From Candidatus Accumulibacter proximus (GTDB lineage Bacteria > Pseudomonadota > Gammaproteobacteria > Burkholderiales > Rhodocyclaceae), in assembly GCA_016709675.1 (NCBI GenBank), contig JADJMH010000004.1, forward strand, positions 1 through 64,000: a stretch of 64,000 nt of DNA, written 5' to 3'. Both the position numbers and the translations under genes were made by a program. Under the pieces are notes generated by a model. That model did not search any database and had not been told where the DNA came from. It was given only the letters and a program-made list of their open reading frames with translations. Below, piece after piece: positions 35,277 through 45,300 of the stretch (its first letter is position 1; each line of letters begins with the position of its first letter).

Positions 35277-35852
35277 TCAGACCCTTGACAACAGCTTGAG
35301 CGCCTGACGAATGCCGTCGGAGGTGGCGACGTCGGCCGGCAACTGTTTCATTGCTGCGGCCGCTTCGCGGTCATTGTAACCCAGCGCCAGCAACGCATTG
35401 AGGATGTCACCGTGCGCCCCCGCAGGCGGCACGACACTGCTCGGCAGCGCATCGGCCAGTTTCCCCTTGAGCTCCAGCAGCAGACGTTCGGCGGTCTTGG
35501 TACCGATCCCCGGCACCTTGGTCAGGCGACCCACCTCCTGCCGAGCCACCACCGCCGCCAGATCGCCCACCGACAGTCCGGAAAGGACCGACAGCGCGAG
35601 GCGCGCACCCACGCCAGAGATCTTGAGCAACTGGCGAAAGGCAAAGCGCTCGGCTTCGCTGGCGAAGCCGTATAGAAAGTGCCCGTCCTCGCGCACCACA
35701 AAGTGGGTCAGCAAACTGAGCTTTTCGCCGTTCGCTGGCAGGTTGTAGAAGGTGCTCATCGGCACGTCGAGCTCATAGCCAACGCCATGCACGTCAACCA
35801 CCACCTGCGGCGGGTTCTTTTCCAGCAGGATTCCAGTCAGCCGGCTGATCAT
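35277..35852 (-). CDS. ruvA: Holliday junction binding protein RuvA
   Basis: The 191-residue protein has an N-terminal OB fold (MISRLTGILLEKNPPQVVVD). Tandem helix-hairpin-helix motifs follow (KISGVGARLALSVLSGL, KVPGIGTKTAERLLLELK), with a C-terminal RuvB-contact domain (ALLALGYNDREAAAAMKQL). It recognises four-way junctions and loads RuvB. The start at 35852 is chosen from the strongly conserved N-terminus. It lies 13 bases after ruvC. Confidence 0.96.
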   Translation of the reverse strand: MISRLTGILLEKNPPQVVVDVHGVGYELDVPMSTFYNLPANGEKLSLLTHFVVREDGHFLYGFASEAERFAFRQLLKISGVGARLALSVLSGLSVGDLAAVVARQEVGRLTKVPGIGTKTAERLLLELKGKLADALPSSVVPPAGAHGDILNALLALGYNDREAAAAMKQLPADVATSDGIRQALKLLSRV

Positions 35853-35865
35853 TGGTTGATCTCCC

Positions 35866-36432
35866 TCACTTTGCCGCAGCCTTACCCACAATCAGTCGGC
35901 CATCGCGCACGTGCAGCCCGTCACTCGCCAGGCTGCCGAGCCCCTGCCCGCCGTGCGCGTGCGCGATCGCACAGGCCAGCGCATCGGCGGCATCGGGCCT
36001 GGGATCTGCCGACAAGGACAGCAGGCGGCGCACCATGTGCTGCACCTGCACCTTGGCGGCGTGGCCGTTGCCAACCACCGCCTGCTTGACCTGCAGAGCG
36101 GTGTACTCGGAGACCTCAAGCCCACTCGCCACCAGCGCCGTGATCGCCGCGCCACGCGCCTGGCCGAGCAACAGGGTCGATTGTGGATTGACGTTGACAA
36201 AGATGATCTCGACCGCCGCCTGATCCGGCTGATGCCTGGCGACCAGCTCGCGCAGGCCACTGTAGATCGTTCCCAGACGGCTGGGAAGCGAATCCCTGAC
36301 GTCGGTCCGGATGCAGCCGCTGGCGACGTAGGTAAGCCGGTTGCCCACCTTTTCGATCAGACCGAAGCCCGTAATACGCAGGCCGGGGTCGATGCCGAGA
36401 ATGCGCAGCAACGACCCGGCGGCATCGGCCAT
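35866..36432 (-). CDS. ruvC: Holliday junction resolvase RuvC
   Basis: The 188-residue endonuclease has the catalytic acidic residues in RILGIDPGLRITGFG, VEIIFVNVNPQS and the C-terminal DPRPDAADALACAIAHA. It cuts junctions held by RuvAB. The ATG at 36432 shares one base with the EamA stop (TGATG), fixing the start; the long frame upstream lies inside the EamA gene. The length is slightly above E. coli RuvC (173). Confidence 0.96.
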   Translation of the reverse strand: MADAAGSLLRILGIDPGLRITGFGLIEKVGNRLTYVASGCIRTDVRDSLPSRLGTIYSGLRELVARHQPDQAAVEIIFVNVNPQSTLLLGQARGAAITALVASGLEVSEYTALQVKQAVVGNGHAAKVQVQHMVRRLLSLSADPRPDAADALACAIAHAHGGQGLGSLASDGLHVRDGRLIVGKAAAK

Positions 36433-37292
36433 CACGCCCGCCCCCGCGCCAGATAGACGCCACCCACCGCCAGCACCATGCCGGCCAACGCCAGCCCGCC
36501 AAGTGTTTCGCCAAAAACCAGCCAGGCGATCACGGCCGTACTCGGCGGCGTCAGGTAGAACAGGCTGGCAACATTGACCGCGCTGCCGCTGCGGATCAGC
36601 ACATTGAGTAGACTGATGGCGCCGAAGGAGAGCACCAGCACCAGCCAGAGCAGCGCAAAGACAAACTGCGGCGTCCACTCGATGGTCATGCTCTCAGTGT
36701 TCCAGGCAACCACAGCGGTGACGACCGCCGTCGGCAGGAACTGGATCACCGAACCACTGCGCAGGTCGAAGTGGGGGCAAAAGCGCTTCTGGTACAGCGT
36801 GCCCAGGGTGATGCCAAGCAGCGCGGCGAATGCCGGCAGCAGCATCGCCGCCAGCGGCAGGTCGCCAAGCTTGTTGGCCACCACGAGCGAAACGCCGGCA
36901 AAACCGAGCACCAGCCCCAACCATTGCCTCGACGACACCTGTTCGCCGAGCAGGAAGCCGGCGCCGCAGGCCGTCAACAGCGGCTGCATGCCGACGATCA
37001 AGGCCGTCACGCCAGCCGGCAGACCCTGTTTGATGGCCATGAACACCCCGCCCAGATACAGCGCGTGCACCAGCAGGCCGGAAACACCGATATGGAAAGC
37101 CTGACGCCGATCGCTCGGCCATGGTGCGCGCGTCGCCAGGGCAAAGCTGGTCATCAGGGTGAGCACCAGAAGGTAGCGGGCAAGCAGGAAGGTCAGAGGT
37201 TCGGCGTATGGCAGCCCGAACTTGGCGCCGATGAAACCGGTACTCCAGAGGAAAACAAACAGGAAGGGCAGCAACGATGGCAGGGGGCGCAT
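36432..37292 (-). CDS. EamA/DMT-family transporter
   Basis: The 286-residue protein has ten hydrophobic segments in two EamA repeats, with characteristic FLFVFLWSTGFIGAKFGLPY at the N-terminus and the second-repeat end WLVFGETLGGLALAGMVLAVGG. Members export amino acids or metabolites; no substrate can be assigned. The gene is joined to ruvC by a one-base stop/start overlap and appears to head the long minus-strand series. Confidence 0.88.
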   Translation of the reverse strand: MRPLPSLLPFLFVFLWSTGFIGAKFGLPYAEPLTFLLARYLLVLTLMTSFALATRAPWPSDRRQAFHIGVSGLLVHALYLGGVFMAIKQGLPAGVTALIVGMQPLLTACGAGFLLGEQVSSRQWLGLVLGFAGVSLVVANKLGDLPLAAMLLPAFAALLGITLGTLYQKRFCPHFDLRSGSVIQFLPTAVVTAVVAWNTESMTIEWTPQFVFALLWLVLVLSFGAISLLNVLIRSGSAVNVASLFYLTPPSTAVIAWLVFGETLGGLALAGMVLAVGGVYLARGRA

Positions 37293-37397
37293 GGGATCGG
37301 CTTGTAGACGCAGGGCAGGAGTGTATCAAGCATCGCGCCGATGATCGAGGCAAACCGCGGCTAGCCGCGATCGAACCTGATCCTGCCCGCGGCTAAC

Positions 37398-37425
37398 GAC
37401 CAACCCCGCCGAAGCGGGGTTGGTC
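37398..37425. terminator. Strong hairpin between the ComEA-like gene and the EamA gene
   Basis: GACCAACCCCGC, loop CGAA, then GCGGGGTTGGTC: a perfect 12-base stem with a tetraloop, 30 bases past the ComEA-like gene stop. No T run follows on either strand, so it may be an RNA-stabilising or weak terminator structure. Confidence 0.55.
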
Positions 37426-37454
37426 GCTGCCACCGGCCAGACCAACAGGCAGGA

Positions 37455-38135
37455 CTACTTCTTGGCAGCGCCGGCCTCAGCCTTCGTTGCCGCGTCCTGC
37501 TTTTCGGCGTCTTTCTTCGCCTGCTTGGCCGCCTTCTTCTCGTCGGCCGTGGTCTTCGCCGGTGTGGACTTGGCCGGATCCGCCTTGCCGGCTGGCGTGA
37601 TCGCCGCCGCCGGAGCAGCTGTAGGTGTCGCCGCCGCCGGCTTGGCGGGTACCGGTGCCGGCGTGCTGACTACGGCTGGCGCGGCAGCCTTGGCTGGATC
37701 GGCTTTGGCAGCACCTACCGCCGCGGGTACCGCAGGCGTCGCCGGAGTGGCGGCCGCCGCAACCGGCTTTGCCGGCGCAGGTGCGGCTGCCGGCGTTGCC
37801 GGCTTGGCCGCTTCGCCGACAGGTACCGGTGCTGCCTTGGCGGCAGGTGCCGCAGCCGGAGCTGCCGCCTTCGGCGTCGTCGCGCCGGTCAGTGTGACGT
37901 CGCTCTTCATCTTGCCGAGCACGGCTGGACCAATCCCGGGTACCTTGGTCAATTCATCCACCGACTTGAAGGAACCGTTCTTGGTTCGGTAGTCGATGAT
38001 CGCCTTGGCCTTCGCCGGGCCGATGCCGGTCAGCATCTGCAGTTCCTCCTCATTGGCCGTATTCACGTTGACTGCGGCAAAGGCATTCACGGCGACCATC
38101 AGCAGAGCGAGCAACAGGGTAATGAGCTTGTGCAT
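37455..38135 (-). CDS. ComEA-like helix-hairpin-helix protein with a long Ala/Pro/Lys tail
   Basis: The 226-residue secreted protein has a signal peptide (LITLLLALLMVAVNAFAA). A ComEA HhH domain occupies about residues 21-90 (VNVNTANEEELQMLTGIGPA, then KVPGIGPAVLGKMK), matching DNA-binding competence proteins. The remaining 130 or so residues are low-complexity Ala/Pro/Val ending in a Lys/Asp/Ala-rich stretch (DEKKAAKQAKKDAEKQDAAT). Typical short ComEA-like proteins of betaproteobacteria stop near 90-110 residues, so the tail is unusual. It could span the periplasm or bind nucleic acid by charge. The start at 38135 follows AGGAGG. Confidence 0.87.
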   Translation of the reverse strand: MHKLITLLLALLMVAVNAFAAVNVNTANEEELQMLTGIGPAKAKAIIDYRTKNGSFKSVDELTKVPGIGPAVLGKMKSDVTLTGATTPKAAAPAAAPAAKAAPVPVGEAAKPATPAAAPAPAKPVAAAATPATPAVPAAVGAAKADPAKAAAPAVVSTPAPVPAKPAAATPTAAPAAAITPAGKADPAKSTPAKTTADEKKAAKQAKKDAEKQDAATKAEAGAAKK

Positions 38136-38245
38136 GGAGTTCCTCCTGGTGAGATTGGGAATCGCAATCACCAGGCATCTCCGCTTGGCGTCTTGCAATA
38201 TCCATTAACGGGGCTTACCGCCGTTGCGTTGACCAAGTGCGGCAA

Positions 38246-39025
38246 TCACTTGCACCGAGGCTTGCGGTAGCCCATGGCCTGCGATATCTCGCTGGCCGTC
38301 GCCTTGATCGGCGTCACCCAGTCGGGATTGTGGCGATCGGCGGGGGCGGAAACCGACAGCCCGGCGACCAGTTGACCTTCGTCGTTGCGGATTGGTGCAG
38401 CGAGACAGCGCAAGCCGACCTCGGCTTCCTCGTCATCGCAGGCAAATTCATGCCGGCGAATCCTGTCGAGCTCCCTTTCCAGCGCGTCGAGCCGGGTCAG
38501 CGAATGCGGGGTCTTGCCCGGCAGGCCGGTACGCCGGGCATAGGCACGGACATCGGCCAGCCGATCATCCGCCAGAAACAGCTTGCCAACCGAGGTGAGA
38601 TGCAACGGCGCCCGCCCGCCAACCAGGTAAACGACGCGCACCAGCGAGCGGCCGCTTGAGGTCCGCTCGACATAGATGATCTCGTCTTCGTGGCGAATCC
38701 CGAGATTTACCGCTTCGCCAACGAGTTCGTGCAACTGTTGCATGTAGGGCAACGCGACCTGGCGGATGCTGATCCTCGACTTGACGATGTTGCCCAGTTC
38801 GAGCAGTCGAATACCAAGCATGTAGCTGCCAGCTTCCTGCCGCTCGACGAGAGCGGCACCGGTCATTGCCGCCAGGATGCGATGCGCGGTGGACGGATGC
38901 AAGCCGGTACTCTGGGCCAGCAACTTGAGGCTCGCCGGCTCGGGCACGTCGGCCAGCACCGCGAGCAGCGAAATCATCCGCTCGATGACCTGAATGGAAC
39001 CCTTGTCTGCCTGTTGTCCGGTCAT
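38246..39025 (-). CDS. IclR-family transcriptional regulator
   Basis: The 259-residue regulator has an N-terminal winged helix (SLKLLAQSTGLHPSTAHRIL) and a C-terminal IclR ligand domain (SVGKLFLADD, CLAAPIRNDEGQLVAGLSVS). These regulators usually control catabolic genes next to them, but the neighbours here are a ComEA-like gene and a phasin on the same strand. The ATG at 39025 gives the normal family length; the open frame extends to 39217 without family match. The effector is unknown. Confidence 0.9.
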   Translation of the reverse strand: MTGQQADKGSIQVIERMISLLAVLADVPEPASLKLLAQSTGLHPSTAHRILAAMTGAALVERQEAGSYMLGIRLLELGNIVKSRISIRQVALPYMQQLHELVGEAVNLGIRHEDEIIYVERTSSGRSLVRVVYLVGGRAPLHLTSVGKLFLADDRLADVRAYARRTGLPGKTPHSLTRLDALERELDRIRRHEFACDDEEAEVGLRCLAAPIRNDEGQLVAGLSVSAPADRHNPDWVTPIKATASEISQAMGYRKPRCK

Positions 39026-39281
39026 TGCCTTCCAGTCCAGCTCCCAATCCCACGCCGCGGCACGTCCTCCCGGGCGCTCCGCGAGTCCCCCACCGCGGCT
39101 TGTGCGGTGCAATATCTTACCATCATGCGGGGTGCCGGGCTTGACCGTGGTGTGCGTGAACCCGAGCGCCAGCGACCATGAAGTCTTCGGGCGGCCCAAT
39201 GATTTCCCTTCGGGCAAGACCCAGGACTGACTTCATCGCCGGCAGGGTTGCCAGCAGGTTCAGCGGCAGCAAGCTTTCCGA

Positions 39282-39758
39282 TCAACCGCCAGGCGGAAGC
39301 TTCAGCACTTCCTTGATTTCGTCCAGGCTCGCGGGGATGCGATTGACGATGGCGTCGGTCGCCTGCTGATTCGCCTTGGTCACGATCTCGGCAAGCTCCC
39401 TCATCTTGCTCACCGCGGTCTCGAACGCCTTCTTGGCAAGGTCCGTCTCGGCCGCGACCATCTCCTGCGGCGAACCGGCCTTGGCAAGCCCGCCGATGGC
39501 CGATGTGAGTTCCTGTACCGTTTCCTGCAGAATCTTCACTTGCCACTCAGCCACCGCCTTGACCCCTTCCATCGCAGCGCGGTTGGAGGCGCTGAGCGCT
39601 TCCAGATTGTCCCTTTGACTCGCCACCAAGGCGTCCACGTTGACGCCGGGTAACTTGAGTCCGGCCAGTGCGTTCAGCAACTGTTCGCTCCCCTTGGTCA
39701 TGTCCAGGCTGCCCATCGTCTTGACCCAGTCGCTCAATTGTTTCGATATGTCGGTCAT
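39282..39758 (-). CDS. Phasin-family polyhydroxyalkanoate granule protein
   Basis: The 158-residue, helix-only protein has no signal or membrane segment. ALSASNRAAMEGVKAVAEWQ and the following LQETVQELTSAIGGLAKAGS match the phasin pattern (N..A.EG.KA.A..Q.E). Phasins coat PHA granules and control their size. The ATG at 39758 follows GGAGAATGCAAC. A broken PHB depolymerase gene lies 93 bases upstream on the same strand, supporting a PHA context. Confidence 0.85.
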   Translation of the reverse strand: MTDISKQLSDWVKTMGSLDMTKGSEQLLNALAGLKLPGVNVDALVASQRDNLEALSASNRAAMEGVKAVAEWQVKILQETVQELTSAIGGLAKAGSPQEMVAAETDLAKKAFETAVSKMRELAEIVTKANQQATDAIVNRIPASLDEIKEVLKLPPGG

Positions 39759-39851
39759 GTTGCATTCTCCATTCCTAGTGCGCGTCCAACTCCCAGAATC
39801 GTGCTCGTGCGCCACTCGGCACACGCCTCTTGCCCAACAGGCGCCGATACC

Positions 39852-40735
39852 TCACTTGGCTGGCACCTGCAGCAGTTTCTGTCCGCTGGCAAGAATGTTG
39901 ATCATCTGTGCCACAGCCTTGATCTGCTTGCCGCCTTGCGTATGGTAGGCAGCGTGAGTGTAGTACTGTCCCCACCAATCCCAGCATCCCTGCGGGTTGA
40001 TCGGAGGATTCTGCAGCGAACCGTTGCGAATCTGAACCTGGGGATAGACAACTATCATGTCGTTGGCTTGTGCCCATTCGTTGTAGCCGGCGAACTTCGA
40101 GAACAGATTGCCGGAGTGGCCGCTCCTGCGATCCGTCGTGCCGCCCTGCAGGCAGCCATGGAAAGCGACGTGCAGCTTGCATTTCCGGCCGTCCTTGCAG
40201 GACCGCGGGATGGATACGTAACCTTCTCTGGCCATCGACGCGTTCAGCAGGTCGTTGTAGGGGATGTCCGAAAACTTGCCGAATACCAGGCGTTGGTCGA
40301 ATGCCTTCACCTCGTCTTCCGCCACCGCCACGCGTCCGCCCTTGAGTGCCGGCTCGCCGTAAATGCGCTTCAGGATGGCGCCCGCGAGATCGACATCCTG
40401 CAGATCCCTGCAGGCCACCTGTTTGCTGGCCGGCGGGCAGACTGCACCGGCTGTTGCCTTGACTGTCGCCGCGGGCGGACAGACGCAGCCATCCGTCTGC
40501 TGGCGCTGCCTGGCCACTGCCTCGCAGTCATCGATAAAGGCATTCTTGGCGGTTGGCGGCGACGGGGCCGGGGCCGGGGGCAAGGCACAATTACCCACGG
40601 CGTCGCCGGCCGGCCTGTTGAAACCATCCCTGGCCAGGTGTGACGTGCGGGAAACGTCCGGTTGTACTCAATATTGCCTCTTTCGATACCAGCCTTGTCG
40701 GGGTCGGCATAGAAGTGGAAAACAGTGTCCATCAC
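39852..40735 (-). pseudogene. Truncated, frameshifted PHB depolymerase (permuted lipase type)
   Basis: The C-terminal part (39852 to about 40620) has KCKLHVAFHGCLQG, AGYNEWAQANDMIVVYPQ and NPQGCWDWWGQY, the signature of secreted circularly permuted PHB depolymerases and esterases. Upstream coding continues in another frame (VFHFYADPDKAGIERGNIEY, then TFPARHTWPG with the probable catalytic His), so a frameshift lies near 40615-40635. Homology stops near 40735. The whole N-terminal third with the signal peptide and the catalytic Ser lipase box is missing. Even with the shift repaired the protein should be inactive. The remaining 248-residue open frame could still be expressed but lacks Ser. Confidence 0.75.
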
Positions 40736-40742
40736 GCCGTGC

Positions 40743-40772
40743 GGCATAACTCCGGGGGGCATAACTCCGGGG
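40743..40772. repeat. 15-base tandem duplication at the broken end of the depolymerase gene
   Basis: GGCATAACTCCGGGG occurs twice head to tail (40743-40757 and 40758-40772), followed by ACAGTATC. It abuts the point where depolymerase homology is lost. CTCCGGGGACAGTAT resembles sequences I associate with the edges of REP-associated IS200-like elements, from memory only. Confidence 0.6.
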
Positions 40773-41058
40773 ACAGTATCTGTAACTCAAGGCCACGGCG
40801 GGTGTCCGCTACCCGCTCGACTGCGGGCCCCGGCCGGCGAAGCACCCGTGTTTGCACCGGGTCGGTTGCGGTCACCGAACCTCAAAAACCCAATGGCCGC
40901 TTATGGTCTGGAGCGGTCCGCCAAACGGGCAACTGCGGTAACCGACCACCAACGCCGGGAACTGCCCGCTGCACAGTCCTTTGCCCGCTGCAGACCGATA
41001 GCGTCGGCAATACCTTTAGGAGTATCCCCGCCAGCCTGTACCGTGCGAAAATGCGGCC

Positions 41059-42075
41059 ATGTACATGCGCGATCTTCAGAAGATAGTCGGCGGCGAGGCG
41101 GTGGGCGAAGTCAAACAGCCACTCACCGGCGTGGGAACCATCCGTTCGGCCACGCCGACAAAGATAACGTTCCTTTCGAATCAACGATACCGATCCGATT
41201 TGTCGGCTTCCCGTGCCGGCGCGGTCATTGTCGGCAGCGCAGACCGTGACCTGACGTCGCTGCCGCGCCTGGTGGTCGCCAACCCATATGCTTGTTTCGC
41301 GCGGGTGGCGCAGCTTTTCAACCCGCCGCCGCTCTACACCAGCGGCATCCATCCATCGGCGATCATCCATGCCGACGCACACGTTCCTGAAAGCGCTTCC
41401 CTCGCGGAGTATGTTTCGATTGGTCGAGGTGCCGTGATTGGTGAGGGTGCACGCATCGGACCGGGATGCATCATCGGTGAAGACGTGTCTGTGGGCGCGC
41501 ATACCTGCCTCGTCGCGCGCGTCACGATCTATGCGCGCTGCTCGATTGGCGCGCGGGGGATCGTCCATGCCGGTGCAGTGATCGGCGCCGACGGCTTCGG
41601 GTTTGCGCCGGATTTTTCAGACGGCGAAGGCGGCTGGGTAAAGATCCCGCAAATCGGGCGCGTCGTCATTGGCGATGACTGTGAGATCGGTGCAAACACC
41701 TCCATTGATCGTGGTGCAATCGATGACACAGTAGTCGGCAACGACGTCAAGATCGACAATCAGGTTCAGGTCGGCCACAACTGCGTGATCGGTGATCACA
41801 CAATCATCTCCGGGTGCGTCGGCATCGCCGGCAGCAGCACAATCGGCCGCCGCGTCATGATGGGCGGCGGATCCGGTGTTATCGGTCATCTGGAAATCTG
41901 TGACGGCGCCATCATTTCGGCGATGACGCTGGTCACCAAGTCGATTACCGAACCCGGAATGTACACCGGGTCGATGCCACTGATGAAACACGGCGACTGG
42001 CTGAGGAACGCGGTGCACCTGCGGCGACTGGATGCCTTCGCCGATGCGATCAAGGGCAAGCCAGGCGCGAAATGA
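41059..42075 (+). CDS. lpxD: UDP-3-O-acylglucosamine N-acyltransferase LpxD, isolated copy
   Basis: The 338-residue enzyme adds the N-linked 3-hydroxyacyl chain during lipid A synthesis. It has an N-terminal UDP-binding domain (TIRSATPTKITFLSNQRY), a left-handed beta-helix of hexapeptide repeats (about residues 105-290), and a C-terminal helix. The catalytic His is H240 in QVQVGHNCVIGDHT, aligning with E. coli H239, and GADGFGFAPDF is conserved. The length is normal. It lacks the usual bamA-skp-fabZ-lpxA neighbours, so it may be a second copy. A large E1-KAS III fusion follows 250 bases downstream. A start at 41065 is equally possible. Confidence 0.92.
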   Translation: MYMRDLQKIVGGEAVGEVKQPLTGVGTIRSATPTKITFLSNQRYRSDLSASRAGAVIVGSADRDLTSLPRLVVANPYACFARVAQLFNPPPLYTSGIHPSAIIHADAHVPESASLAEYVSIGRGAVIGEGARIGPGCIIGEDVSVGAHTCLVARVTIYARCSIGARGIVHAGAVIGADGFGFAPDFSDGEGGWVKIPQIGRVVIGDDCEIGANTSIDRGAIDDTVVGNDVKIDNQVQVGHNCVIGDHTIISGCVGIAGSSTIGRRVMMGGGSGVIGHLEICDGAIISAMTLVTKSITEPGMYTGSMPLMKHGDWLRNAVHLRRLDAFADAIKGKPGAK

Positions 42076-42325
42076 TCGATGGAATTCCCACCCTGTGCAC
42101 AGTCTGACTTGCCCAGGGGATCGCGGCGATGGCATTTCTCGGTGGACGTCAGCCGCCCGGGTCACGCGCTGGGGCGGCGCGCGCAGACTGCGGCGACCGG
42201 CTCTGACCGTTCGAAATGTCAATAAGCCGGGATGATCGTGATCGTGATCGATCTTGAGCAAGCCACGTTATGTCCGAACTGGTGCACGAAATCCATGAGT
42301 GCTGCTTAGCGTCGTAGGAAAAGCC

Positions 42326-45300
42326 ATGGCAAGCGAAGCCTCAGCACATCTGGATGTCCTCAAAGCCCTTTACCAGACGATGGTAATGTCACGCGAGGTC
42401 GATCTGATCGAGCAGGAATATACCGCTCGAGGGGAAGCGGTTTTTCACGTTTCCGGGGCTGGCCACGAAGCTTCTGCAGCGCTGAATCCGTTTCTCGGGC
42501 CGCAGGACTGGCTCCACTGCCACTACCGAGACAAAGCCCTGATGATGGCCCGTGGCATTGCCCCACAGCAGTTCTTCCTTTCGCTTTTCAACAAGGACGG
42601 CTCGCACAGCAGGGGTCGTCAAATGAACGCCCATATGAGTTGCCCACAACTCAGAATCCTGTCCTTGGTGGGACCAGTGGGAAACTCGGCCCTGCAGGCC
42701 GTCGGCGTTGCCAACGCGGTGAAAGCTGACGCCGATCAACCGCTGGTGCTGTGTTCGCTCGGGGATGGAACGACTCAGCAGGGAGAGGTTCTCGAAGCCC
42801 TGGCGCACGCAGTCAGAGAAACCCTGCCCGTGCTTTTTCTTGTCCAGGATAACAAGCTGGCTATCTCCACCTCGACAGCGGGAAAAACCTTCTACCAGAC
42901 GCCGGCGGGAGATGCTTCGGAGTTCTACGGAATTCCTGTTCGTCGGATCAATGGCCGATATCCGCAAAGCTGTCTGGAGACTTTTGCAACCGTTGTTGCC
43001 GCCATGCGGCAGGACCGGAGCCCCGCCATTGTCGTCATGGACGTGGACCGACTACATAGTCATACCAACGCCGATGACCAGAGAATCTATCGCAGCGCTG
43101 GCGAAATCGAGCAGGTAAGAGAATCCGGGGACCCCATTGCGAACCTGGAAATCTGGCTCAAGGCTCAGGGAGTACAGGACGAGTTCTTTGCTGGACTGGC
43201 GGACTCCCTTCGCTCCGACCTCAGGACGCAAGCGTCCCTGGCCCAGAGAAGTCCGGAGCCATCTCCCACCCGTACTGCGCTGAAGTCTCTGCCAGCAACT
43301 CTGGAGGACCCCTCATCTGAATATCGAGGATCCCCCTCCGCCACCGGTGAAAACAATTTGGTCATGCTGGAAGCCATCCGCGAAGTGCTGAAAAAGCGAA
43401 TGTCGGAGGACGAAAGGATCACCCTCTTCGGGGAAGATATCGAGGATCCCAAGGGAGACGTTTTCGGGCTGACCAAAGGGCTTTCCACCACCTATCCGGG
43501 CCGGGTGAGGAACTCGCCACTGGCTGAATCCACCATTGTTGGTGTCAGCATCGGCGAAGCCCTGGCGGGAAAACGCCCGGTGGCCTTCCTTCAATTCGCC
43601 GACTTTCTTCCCATTGCCTACAATCAGATCGTTTCGGAGTTGGGGTCCATGCATTGGCGAACCGACGGTGGTTGGGAAGCCCCAGTGATCGTGATGGTCA
43701 CCTGCGGTGGCTACAAACCAGGACTGGGTCCTTTCCACGCATCGAGCTACGAAGCGCTGGCTGTCCACACGCCGGGCGTGGACGTCTTCATGCCTTCGAC
43801 GGCTGGCGACGCCGCGGGGCTTCTCAACGCGGCCTTCGAGAGCGGACGTCCGACCCTCTTCTTCTATCCCAAGATCTGCTTGAACGACCGGGAAAACGCC
43901 ACCAGTTCCGACGTGGAAAAACAGCTTGTTCCCCCTGGAAAAGCGAGAACCGTTCGTCAGGGAGAAGACATTACCCTGGTCAGCTATGGAAACACCGTGA
44001 AGCTTTGCCTCCAGGCCGCGGCAGCCTTATCTCCGCAGGGTGCTCAGGCAGAGGTGATCGATCTCAGGACTCTCCAGCCCTGGGACAAGAAGACAGTCGC
44101 CGCTTCGGTGGAGAAGACCGGTCGCCTCGTCGTGGTGCACGAGGATAATGAGAGTGCGGGCATGGGTTCGGAAATCATCACGGTCATGGCGGAAACGGTC
44201 ACGAGACCCTTTCGCGTTCGCCGGGTGGCGAGGGCGGACACTTACGTGCCGTGCAACTTTGCCAACCAGTTGGAGGTACTGCCCAGCTATAAGCGCATTC
44301 TCGAAACGGCGGTGGAGATGCTGGGCGGCCAGGTCGTATGGAAACTTCCGCCTACCGCGCAAGAAGGCTACTTCCTGGTGGAGGCCATTGGTTCGAGCCC
44401 CTCTGATGAATCCGTCACGGTGGCCAGGTGGTTGGTGAGACCCGGCGATACCATCACCGAGGGAGATCATATCGGCGACCTGGAAGCCGACAAGGCGGCG
44501 GTGGATCTCAGATCCCCCGCCTCTGGACTGGTGGAAGAGATCCTGGTTCCAGAAGGGGCGATGGTCAAGGTAGGTACGTCCATTCTCAGGCTAAGGATCG
44601 GGGAAGGGCAGGAGGTTTCCAAGCCCCTAACGAAGGAGAATCCGGGAGAGCCCCTGGTGTCCGATTTGCGGCTGGGGCCTGCCACACAGCCCGCCCCGCT
44701 GGCTTCTTCCCATGACCCTGGCGGGCAAGTGGGCATTCAAGCGGTAGCCAGTGTCAAGGGAAGTCGGGTCGTCACCAATCTGGAGATTTCCAGGATGTGC
44801 CCCGAATGGGAGACGGAGGATATTTTCAAGCGAGTTGGCATTGAAACCAGACCCTGGATTGCCGACGGAGAAACGGTATTGCTGCTGGCTACGGCAGCGG
44901 CGAAGAAGGTGCTCCGGCAAACCGGTCTGACGCTTTCGGACATCGATTTGATTCTGGTCTCGACGGGTACGCCGCCAGCCCATACCCCGTCACTGGCCGC
45001 CATGATCCAGATGAATCTCAACCTGGATGAGCCTGAGCCCGTCCTGGTTCCTGCCTATGACTTCTCTTCTGCCTGCTCGGGGTACATTTTTGGGTTGAAG
45101 CAGGCGTCCGATCACCTGCGACTCCGGCAAAAGGATCGGGTGCTTCTGGTTACCGCAGAAGTCCTGTCGCCCCAGGTCGATATGGCTGATTATGGTACGG
45201 CGCCGGTGTTCGCCGACGCTGCCACCGCGACCCTGCTGGTCGGATCGGGGCGGGCCGGCGTCATGAAGCTGAAGGTATTGGAAACGGCCATAGGAACGTA

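Noticed and set aside
40780..41058. Possible small RNA or repeat unit before lpxD (imperfect pairing GGCCGCT with AGCGGTC near 40893-40917)
   Set aside because: The pairing has a mismatch and the region shows no other consistent fold or promoter; recorded only as unannotated spacer.
42228..42252. TGATCG/GTGATC short tandem run upstream of the fusion gene
   Set aside because: Only three to four 6-base units, explained by chance in this sequence; no operator symmetry beyond GATC.
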